From Bifidobacteriaceae bacterium (GTDB lineage Bacteria > Actinomycetota > Actinomycetes > Actinomycetales > Bifidobacteriaceae): a stretch of DNA of 64,000 bases. The stretch lies in contig JALCQD010000001.1 of NCBI GenBank assembly GCA_022651005.1, positions 248,001 to 312,000 on the forward strand. Reading direction: 5' to 3'. The notes under the pieces are model-generated. The model was not told the DNA's origin, did no database searches, and saw only the letters and a list, made by a program, of their open reading frames with translations. The position numbers and the translations under genes are program-made. Positions 55,273 to 64,000 of the stretch are shown piece after piece; within the stretch, counting starts at the first letter, position 1; each line of letters starts with the position of its first letter.

Positions 55273-55968
55273 CTACCTCAGTGCAGCGATGACGGCGTTT
55301 GTGACGGCAGCACTCGACTGAGGATTCTGACCGGAAATGAGATTACCGTCAATCTCAATATGGCTTGTGAAAGGCTCTCCGGCTGTCACATGCGCGCCGC
55401 GCTCGTTCAGTTTGCTCGCCAAATACCACGTGATGCCCTGTACACCACCCATGGTCTCCTCGCGGTCGGTGAAAGCCGTCATAGTCCGACCTGCAAAGAG
55501 AAAGCTGCCGTCGGCTTTCTTTGCTGATAAAAGACCTGCGGGTCCGTGGCAAAACGGTGCAATAACGATTCCTTCCGCATCCGCATGTTCCAACACATGC
55601 CCCATGGTCTCATCAAAAGCGAGATCCACCATTGGTCCATGCCCTCCTGGCATGACGATGGCGGAATAATCTGTGGCGTCAATGGCGCTTAATGACAGCG
55701 GATGCTGTAACTGGCTGCTGATTGACGCCAGATACTGGCGGTAATCACGGGCGGCGTCCTCACCTACCGCCTCAACGCTTACAGATCCAGGGTCTACCGG
55801 GGCCGGCCTTCCATCGGGAGTCGCCACCGAAACGTCGAATCCCGCCGCGAGAAGACCGCGATGGGCAACAATAAACTCCTCCGCCCAAAACCCCGTGGAA
55901 TGAGTAGACCCATCTTTCAGAGGCAATGCGTCAGCCGCTGTGAGAATTATTGCTACTTTTTTTGCCAT
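55273..55968 (-). CDS. DJ-1/PfpI family protein (first of a tandem pair)
   Basis: The 231-residue paralogue of the next gene has the same motifs: TGFWAEEFIVAHRGLL, MPGGHGPMVDLAFDE and the elbow IAPFCHGPAGLLSAKK. It has the same C-terminal EIDGNLISGQNPQSS. GAAAGGTAAATC precedes the ATG. An aldo/keto reductase gene ends about 90 bp upstream on the same strand, so the three may form a carbonyl-stress set, acting on reactive aldehydes such as methylglyoxal. That link is inference. Confidence 0.88.
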   Translation of the reverse strand: MAKKVAIILTAADALPLKDGSTHSTGFWAEEFIVAHRGLLAAGFDVSVATPDGRPAPVDPGSVSVEAVGEDAARDYRQYLASISSQLQHPLSLSAIDATDYSAIVMPGGHGPMVDLAFDETMGHVLEHADAEGIVIAPFCHGPAGLLSAKKADGSFLFAGRTMTAFTDREETMGGVQGITWYLASKLNERGAHVTAGEPFTSHIEIDGNLISGQNPQSSAAVTNAVIAALR

Positions 55969-56055
55969 GATTTACCTTTCGTTGAATCATGATGAATCAT
56001 TCTCGCTCCAGCAAAGCCGATCACAACGAGGTACATCAAAACAATGGGTAGGGTG

Positions 56056-56904
56056 TTAGCCCTGCGTGGGATTGTGGAAGTGCACGGGAGCACTGTCATC
56101 GAGTCCGCGCAACGTCTCGAGATCACTCTTGTCAAGCGTGAAGTCCAGAGCGGCATTGGCGGCAATATGTTCCTGAGAACTCGCCTTGGGAAGAGGCAAT
56201 ACCCCGTTATCGAGTACGAAGCGCAATGCGATCTGCGCCACCGAAACACCATACTTGGTAGCCATTGCCTTCATCTGCGGATTGTTCAGCAGGTCTCCCG
56301 TCGCCAATGGCGAATACGCCTCAACAAGCATGTCGTGTCGCGTACTGAAATCGACAATCTTCGGCTCGGTGAAGCCCACATAATACTGGATTTGATTCAC
56401 CATAGGAGCGACGTCAGTATTATCCAGAATGTTCGTAAGATCGTGGACGTCGAAATTTGAGACGCCGATCGCGCGAATCTTGCCGGCCTTGTACAACTCC
56501 TCGAAGACCTTCCACACTTCGAGATTTCCTGCGTCGTCACGCTCTCCTATCCGACTCCACGGCCATGGGGCGTGAATCAGATACAAATCCAGATAGTCCA
56601 TGTCAAGATTGCCAAGCGTTTCCACGAAATGACGACGAGCGTCCTCTGCGTTTTTAACCTCAGCCGGCAACTTTGAGGTCACAAAAACCTTATCCCGGTC
56701 AATGCCAGAATCCTTGATCGCCCTTCCGACGCTTTCCTCGTTACCGTAAGCGTAAGCGGTATCGATGTGCGTGTACCCGCTCTTCAGAGCGCCAGACACC
56801 GCGTCATACGCGGCTTTCCCATTGGGTATCTGCCACGTTCCAAAGCCAATCTTGGGAATCTTTACACCGTTGCTGAGCGTATATGTCTCATCGAGGACAG
56901 TCAT
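56056..56904 (-). CDS. Aldo/keto reductase, AKR5-like
   Basis: ATG 56904 with AAGGTGG upstream gives 282 residues. It has LSNGVKIPKIGFGTWQIPNG, the tetrad in YTHIDTAYAYGNEESVG (Asp, Tyr), VFVTSKLP (Lys) and LYLIHAPWPWS (His), and a C-terminal LPLPKASSQEHI that binds NADPH. Members reduce small carbonyls such as 2,5-diketogluconate or methylglyoxal. It precedes the DJ-1 pair on the same strand. Confidence 0.9.
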   Translation of the reverse strand: MTVLDETYTLSNGVKIPKIGFGTWQIPNGKAAYDAVSGALKSGYTHIDTAYAYGNEESVGRAIKDSGIDRDKVFVTSKLPAEVKNAEDARRHFVETLGNLDMDYLDLYLIHAPWPWSRIGERDDAGNLEVWKVFEELYKAGKIRAIGVSNFDVHDLTNILDNTDVAPMVNQIQYYVGFTEPKIVDFSTRHDMLVEAYSPLATGDLLNNPQMKAMATKYGVSVAQIALRFVLDNGVLPLPKASSQEHIAANAALDFTLDKSDLETLRGLDDSAPVHFHNPTQG

Positions 56905-57029
56905 ATTCCACCTTCTGCATTCGGGAGTTTGTGTGTGCCAGCATCGTATGACGCGGCCCACGACGAATCACGGCAATCAGCCGATAGAAAATTCAGAAGG
57001 GTTTTACCACATTTTTAACGTGGACTTAT

Positions 57030-57707
57030 TTATCGCTTATCGGGAGGAAGCGCATGCAGTTTGTGTTGTTTCTCATATTCTTCGATTTCTTCCTTCGGCG
57101 CCTTCTTTTCGAAGAGTTCGATGAGATGCTCGTGCTCATCAATGGACGATTTCTGCCGTCCGGGACGGAAATAAATAAATCGGCGATTGAGATTGATGAG
57201 GTTCAGGCGATCCAACTCATTGTCGAGCAACTCCACAAGGTGAGGATCATCACACCTTTTATAGATTGCTTCATGGAAACCTCTATTAAGTCTATTGAAA
57301 TCTTTCGAATTTTCAGGAGTGGGATTGTCGAGATCCATTGTCTGCAAAATCGTATGCATCTCATCGTCAAAGCCACGCAGTTTTTTGATATCGGCAGCCG
57401 TGATATGGGGAGCCGCCAAAACCGTGGCGAGTGCATCGAGACGAGCAATGAGCTGAATTTGTTGATGATGCTCATTGATGTCAAACGTTGCAACGCGAGC
57501 ACCCGCATTGGGGATGATATTCACCCATCCCTCTGCCTCAAGACGACGCAATGCCTCACGCCACGGAATGGGACTGTAACCGTTCTCCCTCACAAGGTCA
57601 CTGACAACAATGCGATACCCAGGGCCGTACGTCTTGTCGAGTATTCGCTCCTTTACAAGGGAGTACACCTCATCGACTTTGCTTTGGGGCTTTGCCGCAG
57701 ACGCCAT
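57030..57707 (-). CDS. GntR-family regulator with FCD-type ligand domain
   Basis: The 225-residue protein has a winged HTH (about 10-75): VYSLVKERILDKTYGPGYRI, SDLVRENGYSPIPWREALRR and INIIPNAGARV-type wing (WVNIIPNAGARVATFD). An all-helical FCD-like ligand domain follows, with FNRLNRGFHEAIYKRCDD. It is the last gene of a leftward set MFS-esterase-MFS-GntR and probably regulates it. The TCATATATTATATGA palindrome at 62066-62080 is a candidate operator. AT-rich inverted repeats also precede its own start (57735-57785). Confidence 0.88.
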   Translation of the reverse strand: MASAAKPQSKVDEVYSLVKERILDKTYGPGYRIVVSDLVRENGYSPIPWREALRRLEAEGWVNIIPNAGARVATFDINEHHQQIQLIARLDALATVLAAPHITAADIKKLRGFDDEMHTILQTMDLDNPTPENSKDFNRLNRGFHEAIYKRCDDPHLVELLDNELDRLNLINLNRRFIYFRPGRQKSSIDEHEHLIELFEKKAPKEEIEEYEKQHKLHALPPDKR

Positions 57708-57798
57708 TGATACCCGACACTTTCTGAACTGATCTAGAACCGTATGCTACTTACATATCCTGCATATCTTGGTTCGTATATGTTTTCTTATTCAAATT

Positions 57799-59022
57799 CT
57801 AACGGATGGAGGAACCGGCAGAGGTCGCAACTCCTTGTTTTCTCGCCAGGCGTTTCCGCAGAATGACAACCGTGCCAATGGCAATAATCAAACTAATTGT
57901 CATAACGCGCCACATAGCGGGATATCCAAAATTCTCTGCCACCAGACCGCCCAACGATGGCCCTACAAGATTCCCGAGATCCGAACCAATGAAATTCGTG
58001 GAACTTCCCGCTCCTCTTCGCTCACTCGGAACCAGCTTCATGGTCATTGCCTGCAGAACAGGCTGGCACGAGCCGTATCCAAGCGCAAAGATCACTGCGG
58101 CGAGAAGGAACTCCCATAGTTCGGAAGCAAAGCTGATGACAAAGAAAGCAGTAACGAACAGCGCAAAAAAGGGAATCAAAACAGAGGAACCCCAGCGATC
58201 GAAAAGATACCCCGCAATCGGTCGAACTCCGAAAAGCATGACCGCATAGACAGTGAAGAAATAGCCGATATGAAGTCCCAATCCCTTCTCTGTTGCAAAC
58301 ACCACAAGGAAAGAGTTCACCAAGCTATAGCAGGAATACGTACAAAAGAGCAGAAATGCAGGAGCGAGAGCTTCTTTGGCGATAATATTTTTGACTGAAA
58401 TTTTGAAAGGACGACGCTCACGTGCCGGCATGGAAATGTTGAATGCGAGAACGATGACAAGCGCCATGACTCCCGCCGCCACGAAGAACAACGTTTTGTA
58501 TCCAAAAAGGTGTGAAATATACAGTGCCGTAGTAGGAGACACCATCTGAGCGATGCCAGCACCCAGAGTGAAGATACCCATGCCCGTTCCCATTTTTTCG
58601 CGAGGCAGCGCATCCGCAGCGAGTGCGATGCAGCACGTAGCAGTAAACGCCTGACCTATCCCCTGCACGAGACGAAATGAAATGACTGATTGGATCCCCG
58701 AAGATATCCCATAGCCACAAAACGCGATCATGACGAGGAAGACGGCAGCCATGAGGACGTGATGCCTGTCGAAGGCATCAATAGCGGGAGCTGAGACACA
58801 TTTGAAGATGAGAGATGTGATAGCGATGGAACTGGCGACAATGCCGATGATTGTAGGAGTCGCACCCATCGACTGGGTAAACTTCCCAATGAGAACGTTG
58901 CACATCTCCAACCCGATGGACAGCAACGAATAGGCCAAGAATACAGATACAAACGAACGATTCCACAATTTAGTGGGACCCGTCTGCGCTGTTTTCGATT
59001 CTATCGACGACTCCATTATCAT
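57799..59022 (-). CDS. MFS transporter (paralogue of the 60766-62013 gene)
   Basis: The 407-residue protein has twelve predicted helices. After helix 2 it has DRHHVLMAAVFLVM (the family's loop 2-3), and FRLVQGIGQAFTATCCIALA and LPREKMGTGMGIFTLGAGIA in helices 4-5. It aligns along its length with the other MFS gene of this cluster, including the opening GPTKLWNRSFVSVFLAYSL. The two probably carry related substrates for the esterase between them. The substrate class cannot be told. Confidence 0.88.
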   Translation of the reverse strand: MIMESSIESKTAQTGPTKLWNRSFVSVFLAYSLLSIGLEMCNVLIGKFTQSMGATPTIIGIVASSIAITSLIFKCVSAPAIDAFDRHHVLMAAVFLVMIAFCGYGISSGIQSVISFRLVQGIGQAFTATCCIALAADALPREKMGTGMGIFTLGAGIAQMVSPTTALYISHLFGYKTLFFVAAGVMALVIVLAFNISMPARERRPFKISVKNIIAKEALAPAFLLFCTYSCYSLVNSFLVVFATEKGLGLHIGYFFTVYAVMLFGVRPIAGYLFDRWGSSVLIPFFALFVTAFFVISFASELWEFLLAAVIFALGYGSCQPVLQAMTMKLVPSERRGAGSSTNFIGSDLGNLVGPSLGGLVAENFGYPAMWRVMTISLIIAIGTVVILRKRLARKQGVATSAGSSIR

Positions 59023-59102
59023 CTCCTGAATAGTCCCTATATCACAATAAGGCTGGGGAGCATGGCTGCTTGCCCCACGCTCCCCAGCAATCCAGCATCA
59101 CA

Positions 59103-60716
59103 TCACCATGCACGCTGTGTCTGGAAGAATCGGTACCAGAAATTGATCTTCTTTTCACTCGCTACTTCCATGGAGCCACAGTGCTGTCCGATTTCCATCA
59201 CGCGTGGCACGTCGGAATCATAGAGGGGCCACTCCACTAAGCCTTCCCCGTTGGGATCGCCAGTTTTGATGAAGTTGGTCCAATACGTCGAAATGGTGTC
59301 ACTCACCTCATGGTCTGTAGCATTCCATCCACGGTCCTCGACATCAAGGTTATCGAACGCGTAGATGATTTCAGAAGCGTGAGCGGCGCGGCGGGGCTTG
59401 TCTTTACCCACGAGCGCACGATACGTCCAGAAATAAGTCCGGACAGGCAGCGAAACGTGCTTCGTCCAGTCACGCCCCCACAAATACGTTGAAATACGGG
59501 CATTATCACCTACCGACTCATTCGAAGCCAAAGAGGCTTCCTCATCATTCGTCGCCGGATAGAGAGCCAGGTACTCCTCTGCCAGGTCACCGAATTTCTG
59601 CTCTGCAGACTCGCGGAAATCCTTCAAAGTGACGTGCGTTGGAGGCATCCCCGGATGCCATGGAGCATTCGGATCCGCAGCATCGTCGCGATACTTTTGA
59701 AAAGTCTCGGGAGGAACTGCGCCCGACTCGTCCAGGTTGTTGCCTGCAATGTATGTCACTTGATTTTGCAGACCTTTTTCATACGTTTCATCGTATCCGT
59801 GAGGTAGAACCCATCCGTCAATGACGGGTCTGAAGAGCGGTGGACGAGCGCTCGACCCGGTGTCGATATCCATGTCAGCGGGATTGCCATCGCCCTTGAA
59901 AAATGCGTCCCAGGGCATATTTCGTAATTCAGTCGGATTGAGATTGCGACCTTCTGAGGTCAGCGATTTTACGAATTCCGTACCGCATTCTTCAGCATGG
60001 CTCTTTTCTCGATATGACGTCGATAAGTACCGTAGTTCAGTGTCACGGCTATAACGCGCATGACTTTCCGCAATGACCTTTTGGAACAGACCCTTTGCCA
60101 AAGGCGACATGGAGAGGAAGTTGCAGGTCCCCGCCCCAGCCGATTGTCCGCCGATAGTCACGTTGCTGGGATCGCCACCGAAAGCTGCGATATTGTTCTT
60201 GACCCAGGTAAGCGCCTTGATGCAGTCGAGAAGACCGTAATCACCGGAAGCGTTATGCCCCGACTCCTCACTCAGTTCGGGCGTTGCGAGGAAGCCGAGA
60301 GCACCGAGGCGATAGTTGAAGTTCACGACGATCATGCCGCGCGAGGCGAGATTCTCGCCATTCAACGTCGGATCTGCGGCGCTTCCTTCTTGGAATCCCC
60401 CACCGTAAATCCAGACAAAGACTGGCAAGCGGTCAGCAGCGTTTTCTGCACCGCTCCACACATTGAGATACAGGCAGTCTTCGTCCATGGGGAGCCCGAG
60501 ATTCTCAATGGAAGGATTCATCCTTTGTGGGCTTACCGGACCATATGAATCCGCGGTACGTACCCCCTCCCACGATTCCGCATCCTGTGGAGCACGCCAC
60601 CGCAAGTCCCCCACGGGAGGCTTTGCGTATGGCACACCAAGGAATGCCGCAACCGGCTTTTTCTTCCCTTCAATTCCCTCGAGGTCACCGTTTTCAGTGT
60701 GAACGATTTTTAACAT
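59103..60716 (-). CDS. Type B carboxylesterase
   Basis: The 537-residue protein is a full-length alpha/beta-hydrolase of the carboxylesterase/cholinesterase family. It has the EDCLYLNVWSGAE signature, the oxyanion-hole region VWIYGGGFQEGSA, nucleophile Ser in TIGGQSAGAGTCNFL and His in RRAAHASEIIYAFDNLD. It has no signal peptide, so the ester is cleaved in the cytoplasm. It lies between two paralogous MFS transporters and upstream of a GntR regulator, suggesting uptake and hydrolysis of an ester, perhaps of a plant or aromatic compound. Confidence 0.92.
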   Translation of the reverse strand: MLKIVHTENGDLEGIEGKKKPVAAFLGVPYAKPPVGDLRWRAPQDAESWEGVRTADSYGPVSPQRMNPSIENLGLPMDEDCLYLNVWSGAENAADRLPVFVWIYGGGFQEGSAADPTLNGENLASRGMIVVNFNYRLGALGFLATPELSEESGHNASGDYGLLDCIKALTWVKNNIAAFGGDPSNVTIGGQSAGAGTCNFLSMSPLAKGLFQKVIAESHARYSRDTELRYLSTSYREKSHAEECGTEFVKSLTSEGRNLNPTELRNMPWDAFFKGDGNPADMDIDTGSSARPPLFRPVIDGWVLPHGYDETYEKGLQNQVTYIAGNNLDESGAVPPETFQKYRDDAADPNAPWHPGMPPTHVTLKDFRESAEQKFGDLAEEYLALYPATNDEEASLASNESVGDNARISTYLWGRDWTKHVSLPVRTYFWTYRALVGKDKPRRAAHASEIIYAFDNLDVEDRGWNATDHEVSDTISTYWTNFIKTGDPNGEGLVEWPLYDSDVPRVMEIGQHCGSMEVASEKKINFWYRFFQTQRAW

Positions 60717-60765
60717 GTTTCCTTCTTAGATTTCCCAAAAAATCTCGCAGTTCTTGCCTCTGGAC

Positions 60766-62013
60766 TTACTGCACGTCGGCATACACAGCGACCTTGCGCT
60801 TGATGTAGCCGTTGGCAACAATCACGATGATGATGGCCACCACAAGCACAACCGTCATGATCTGCCACATGGCGCTGTATCCAAGTGCGTCAGCAATGCC
60901 ACCGCCCACGATCGGTCCAATGATGTTGCCGGCGTCGGAACCGAGGAAGTTCGTTGCAGAGGCAGAGCCTCGACGGCTCTTGGGAACGAGCTTCATCGCC
61001 AGAGATTGCAGCACTGGCTGGCATCCGCCGTAGCCGAAGCCAAAGAGAACAGCAGCAAGAAGGAACATCCACATTTGATTCGACACGCTAATGAGGAAGA
61101 ACGATCCGATAAAGAGCACAAGCATGGGAACAAGCACAATGTAACCGAACTTGTCGGCGAGCTTGCCGGAAAGCGGCCGCGAGAGGAAAAGCACTGCTGC
61201 GTACACGGTGAAGAAGAATGAGATGTTGCTGCCAACAGACTTATCTGCATATGTCGCCAAGAACGGGTTCACGATGGAATAGCAGGTGAAGAGCAGCACC
61301 ATGAGAAGCGCAGAGATAAGGACTTCCTTGGCAAAAATGTTCTTTGGGTTGAAGGAGAACTTCTTGGTCCGCGTGAACTTCAGCTTGATCTGCGATGTGA
61401 GGAAGATGGCGATGATGGCCACAATGCCGGCAATGAAGAAGGAAACACCATAGTTATAAGCTTCGGCAACCTTCAGCGCGATCACCGGCCCCACCATCTG
61501 CGCAACGCCTGCTCCAAGCGAGAAGAAGCCAAGACCAGTTCCCATTTTTTCTCTGGGCAGTGCATCTGCAGCAAGTGCAACGAAGCAGGTGGTAGAGAAA
61601 GCCTGACCAGCTCCTTGAATGAGGCGGAAAGCAAACAATTCAGAAACATTGCCAGAAATTCCGAAGCCAAACATAGCCAATGCAATGGCCGCGATGGCGC
61701 CGATAAGAATGTGCTTGCGATTGAAGGTATCCAGGGCAGGCGCTGAAATGAGCTTGAGAACGATGGCCGACCAGGCGAAAGCACTGGACACGATGCCCAT
61801 CATCTGCGCAGTGGCACCAAGCGACCCCGTGTACTTCCCTACCAACTGATTACTGATCTGAAGAGCAATCGAAACGAAGACGTTCGCCAACACGATGCTA
61901 ACGAACATGCGGTTCCAAATTTTTGTGGGACCACTGGACTGGAGTTCCACTTGTTCCTTGTTCTCCTTGGACGCGGCTTCAACGCCGGTTGATTCGGAGG
62001 TTTCCTGATCCAT
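60766..62013 (-). CDS. MFS transporter (paralogue of the 57799-59022 gene)
   Basis: The 415-residue, twelve-helix permease opens with a charged segment and then SGPTKIWNRMFVSIVLANV, parallel to the other MFS protein of the cluster. FRLIQGAGQAFSTTCFVALA and LPREKMGTGLGFFSLGAG occupy helices 4-5. Many positions match its paralogue, so the pair arose by duplication. It is the first gene of the leftward cluster, with an AT-rich promoter region and a palindromic candidate operator upstream. Confidence 0.88.
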   Translation of the reverse strand: MDQETSESTGVEAASKENKEQVELQSSGPTKIWNRMFVSIVLANVFVSIALQISNQLVGKYTGSLGATAQMMGIVSSAFAWSAIVLKLISAPALDTFNRKHILIGAIAAIALAMFGFGISGNVSELFAFRLIQGAGQAFSTTCFVALAADALPREKMGTGLGFFSLGAGVAQMVGPVIALKVAEAYNYGVSFFIAGIVAIIAIFLTSQIKLKFTRTKKFSFNPKNIFAKEVLISALLMVLLFTCYSIVNPFLATYADKSVGSNISFFFTVYAAVLFLSRPLSGKLADKFGYIVLVPMLVLFIGSFFLISVSNQMWMFLLAAVLFGFGYGGCQPVLQSLAMKLVPKSRRGSASATNFLGSDAGNIIGPIVGGGIADALGYSAMWQIMTVVLVVAIIIVIVANGYIKRKVAVYADVQ

Positions 62014-62065
62014 GATTTTCCCTTCATCGTTAAAGGTGAATAGTGTGGCGCCGTCAAATACAATA

Positions 62066-62080
62066 TCATATATTATATGA
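62066..62080. promoter_or_regulatory. 15-bp palindrome, candidate GntR operator
   Basis: TCATATATTATATGA is a perfect palindrome about its central base, 53 bp upstream of the MFS start, in an AT-rich patch. Size and symmetry fit operators of GntR/FCD regulators. The divergent gap 62014-62315 has otherwise only a weak AGACGCA/TGCGTCT inverted repeat (near 62115-62146) and the pox ribosome binding site. Confidence 0.6.
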
Positions 62081-62315
62081 AATACAAAAGGGCTCTTCTT
62101 CTTCGTTGCCTGTGAGACGCAACCACTACATCTCTCTCAGTGCGTCTTTCCATAAAAATTCCCAGATGTGACGCTCATCTCACCCGATTCCTCGGTTAGA
62201 TTAAGAACCCGCTTTTCGGTTGACGCCCGCCACGCCCTAGCGTTTGATGGCAAGTGAGAAGAGTTGCAACGCCGAGAGAACGCCACTTCTCTCAGGCGCC
62301 AGATTTCAAGGAGGA

Positions 62316-64000
62316 ATGATGGCAAAAATGATCGCAGGACAGGCACTCGTCAAGGTTCTCGAAGAGTGGGGAGTTGACCATGTCTACGGAATCCCCGGAG
62401 GCTCCATCAACCACACCATGGAGGGTCTGTATCTCGAAAAGGACCGCGTCAAATACATTCAGGTGCGTCATGAGGAAGTTGGCGCCATCGCCGCCTCCGC
62501 CGACGCAAAGTACACCGGCAAGATTGGCGTCGCCTTCGGCTCAGCGGGCCCGGGCGCTACCCACCTCTTCAACGGCCTCTACGACGCAAAAATGGATCAC
62601 GTACCCGTATTGGCGCTCGTAGGCCAGGTTCCCACCGTCAACATGAACACGAACTACTTCCAGGAAATGGACGAAGTTCCCATGTTCTCCGACGTGAGCG
62701 TGTACAACCGCACCGTCACCACCGCCGAGCAGATTCCCTACGTCATCAATCAGGCCATTCGCGAGGCCTACCGCCAGTCCGGCGTTGCAGTTGTGGTACT
62801 GCCGGAAGATCTCACCGAGGCTGAAATCGATTACGTGCCGTCGAAGACTCCGAAGGTATGGAAGAACGACTTCAAACAGATCATTGACGAAAACGCCATT
62901 AACGACTCCATCTCGATGATTCAGCAGGCCAAGCACCCGTTGCTTTATGTGGGTCGAGGCCTTCTTGGCGCACGCGATACCGTGGAGCGCTTCGCTGAGC
63001 AATTCGCCATGCCGGTTATCAATACAGTTCCAGCAACCGGCGTCATCTCGCCTCTCCACCCGAACTCCATCGGTACGTTCGGCAGGCTTGGCACGAAGCC
63101 AGCCTTCGAGGCACTCCAGCATGCGGATCTCATCTTGTTCGTCGGATCCGAGTTCCCCTTCGCCCGCTTCTGGCCGAGTAATGTCAAGATTTTGCAGGTT
63201 AATACCTCCGCCTACGACATCGGTAAGACCGTTCCCGTCGACTACGCCGTCATCGGCGACGCTAAAACGTATCTGGAAGCCCTCATCGAGACCGGTTATT
63301 CCGTCCAACCCGAGGCCTGGATTGAGCAGAATCACGAGAACAAGAAGAACTGGGATGCATGGCTCGACGCTCGCGCCAACGATGATTCCAAGGGACTGAA
63401 TCCCGAAACCATCACCAAGCACATCGCCGAACTCGCCGGCCCCGACGACATCTACGCCGTCGACACTGGCAACGTCTCCGAGTGGGGCGTGCGCGGCCTG
63501 CCAATCACACAAAACCAGCGCTTCGCCATCTCCGGACTCTTCGCCACCATGGGCTTCGGCCTGCCTGCAGGAATCGCCGGAGCACTCAACGCCGCACCGG
63601 GAGCCAACGTCTGGGCGCTCAGCGGCGACGGCGGCTTCTCAATGGTCGCCCCGGACATCATCACCGAGGCCCGCTACGGTCTTCCCGTTGTCAACGTGGT
63701 GTTCTCCAACAACCGTCTCGGCTTCATTTACAAGGAGCAAATTGACACCCAGCAACACCTCTACGGAGTTGACCTCACCGACGCCGACTGGGCGAAGGCT
63801 GGCGAGGCGTTCGGCGGCATCGGTTTCACCGTGCGCTCCATCAAGGACGTTGAAGAAACGTTCAAGAAGATCGCACAGCTGCAAAAGGACGGCAACAAGA
63901 AGCCCATCGTCATCAATGCCATCATCAATCCCGACGATCCAGTCGCGACGGCCTACATGCCGCTTGATCCCGAGAAGTACGGTCAGGACGCTGTTGATGC
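62316..64000 (+). CDS. Pyruvate oxidase (thiamine-diphosphate/FAD), C-terminus cut by window edge
   Basis: The frame continues past the window end (about 560 residues visible). Two adjacent ATGs follow AAGGAGG; the second (62319) is better spaced. The N-terminal ThDP domain has VYGIPGGSINHTME and QVRHEEVGAIAASA with the activating Glu. GPGATHLFNGLYDAKMDHVP follows, then the central FAD-type domain. The C-terminal domain has GDGGFSMVAPDIITEARYGL and VFSNNRLGFIYKEQ, the GDG-NN metal-diphosphate motif. This fits SpxB/PoxB-type enzymes that make acetyl-phosphate or acetate, CO2 and H2O2 from pyruvate. Other ThDP carboligases are less likely but not excluded. Confidence 0.85.
   Translation, partial: MMAKMIAGQALVKVLEEWGVDHVYGIPGGSINHTMEGLYLEKDRVKYIQVRHEEVGAIAASADAKYTGKIGVAFGSAGPGATHLFNGLYDAKMDHVPVLALVGQVPTVNMNTNYFQEMDEVPMFSDVSVYNRTVTTAEQIPYVINQAIREAYRQSGVAVVVLPEDLTEAEIDYVPSKTPKVWKNDFKQIIDENAINDSISMIQQAKHPLLYVGRGLLGARDTVERFAEQFAMPVINTVPATGVISPLHPNSIGTFGRLGTKPAFEALQHADLILFVGSEFPFARFWPSNVKILQVNTSAYDIGKTVPVDYAVIGDAKTYLEALIETGYSVQPEAWIEQNHENKKNWDAWLDARANDDSKGLNPETITKHIAELAGPDDIYAVDTGNVSEWGVRGLPITQNQRFAISGLFATMGFGLPAGIAGALNAAPGANVWALSGDGGFSMVAPDIITEARYGLPVVNVVFSNNRLGFIYKEQIDTQQHLYGVDLTDADWAKAGEAFGGIGFTVRSIKDVEETFKKIAQLQKDGNKKPIVINAIINPDDPVATAYMPLDPEKYGQDAVD

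Overview
The window is 64 kb of bacterial chromosome, estimated by eye at about 55-58% GC. It is densely coded with short intergenic gaps. The gene content points to an actinobacterium of the Bifidobacteriaceae type. Supporting signs are the actinobacterial block rpmE-prfA-prmC-sua5-wecA, groES alone behind a CIRCE operator with no groEL beside it, two tandem DAHP synthases, a PepC-type cysteine aminopeptidase, a DivIVA/Scy-like coiled-coil protein, the 5-FTHF cyclo-ligase/fmdB/SAF/mscL block, and tRNAs without an encoded CCA. The genus cannot be fixed from sequence alone. A pyruvate oxidase at the right end would be unusual for classical bifidobacteria and hints at an aerotolerant relative. 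No rRNA gene, CRISPR array, prophage or recognisable transposase was seen.

Layout. 1-1200: a DUF2975/XRE/membrane-protein regulatory operon. 1400-4030: a PAP2 phosphatase and OmpR-type two-component operon. 4060-5660: a FetAB-like ABC exporter. 5810-12254: guaB, then an AtpI-like protein, wecA, sua5, prmC, prfA and rpmE. 12.4-16.3 kb: a DUF4232-type lipoprotein, a ClC antiporter, groES and a GlpR-like membrane protein. 16.4-19.5 kb: RimJ-like GNAT, 5-FTHF cyclo-ligase, FmdB, SAF protein and MscL. 19.6-25.0 kb: an operon of an FHA protein, a catalytically degenerate helicase/nuclease-like protein of 1296 residues and a 60-residue protein. 25.2-26.5 kb: a low-GC module with one nuclease-like gene, bounded by 78-bp inverted repeats. 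26.6-27.9 kb: rplJ-rplL with promoter and attenuator. 28-31.8 kb: GNAT, a NarL-type two-component system and a DUF4190-like protein. 31.9-39.1 kb: nucleosidase, two DAHP synthases, PepC, a Scy-like protein and a pyroglutamyl-peptidase homologue. 39.1-43.2 kb: ispD, a YfiH-type gene, a U32 protein and an aldo/keto reductase. 43.4-48.0 kb: rpsO-pnp and two membrane proteins, one of them a TMEM97/EXPERA homologue. 48-54.5 kb: tRNA-Gly, GNAT, M13 peptidase, ssb, tag, tRNA-Met and an ion-transporter-superfamily permease. 54.5-64 kb: two DJ-1 family proteins, an aldo/keto reductase, a GntR-MFS-esterase-MFS catabolic cluster and pyruvate oxidase (cut by the window end).

Most of the window is housekeeping: translation termination and modification, ribosomal stalk, RNA decay, purine and aromatic synthesis, isoprenoid and wall precursors. 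The accessory parts are the inverted-repeat module at 25.2-26.5 kb, the FHA/pseudo-helicase operon, the EXPERA pair, and the esterase/transporter cluster next to pyruvate oxidase. Start codons were moved from the longest open frame whenever a ribosome binding site, family N-terminus or gene overlap argued for it. These choices are stated per gene.
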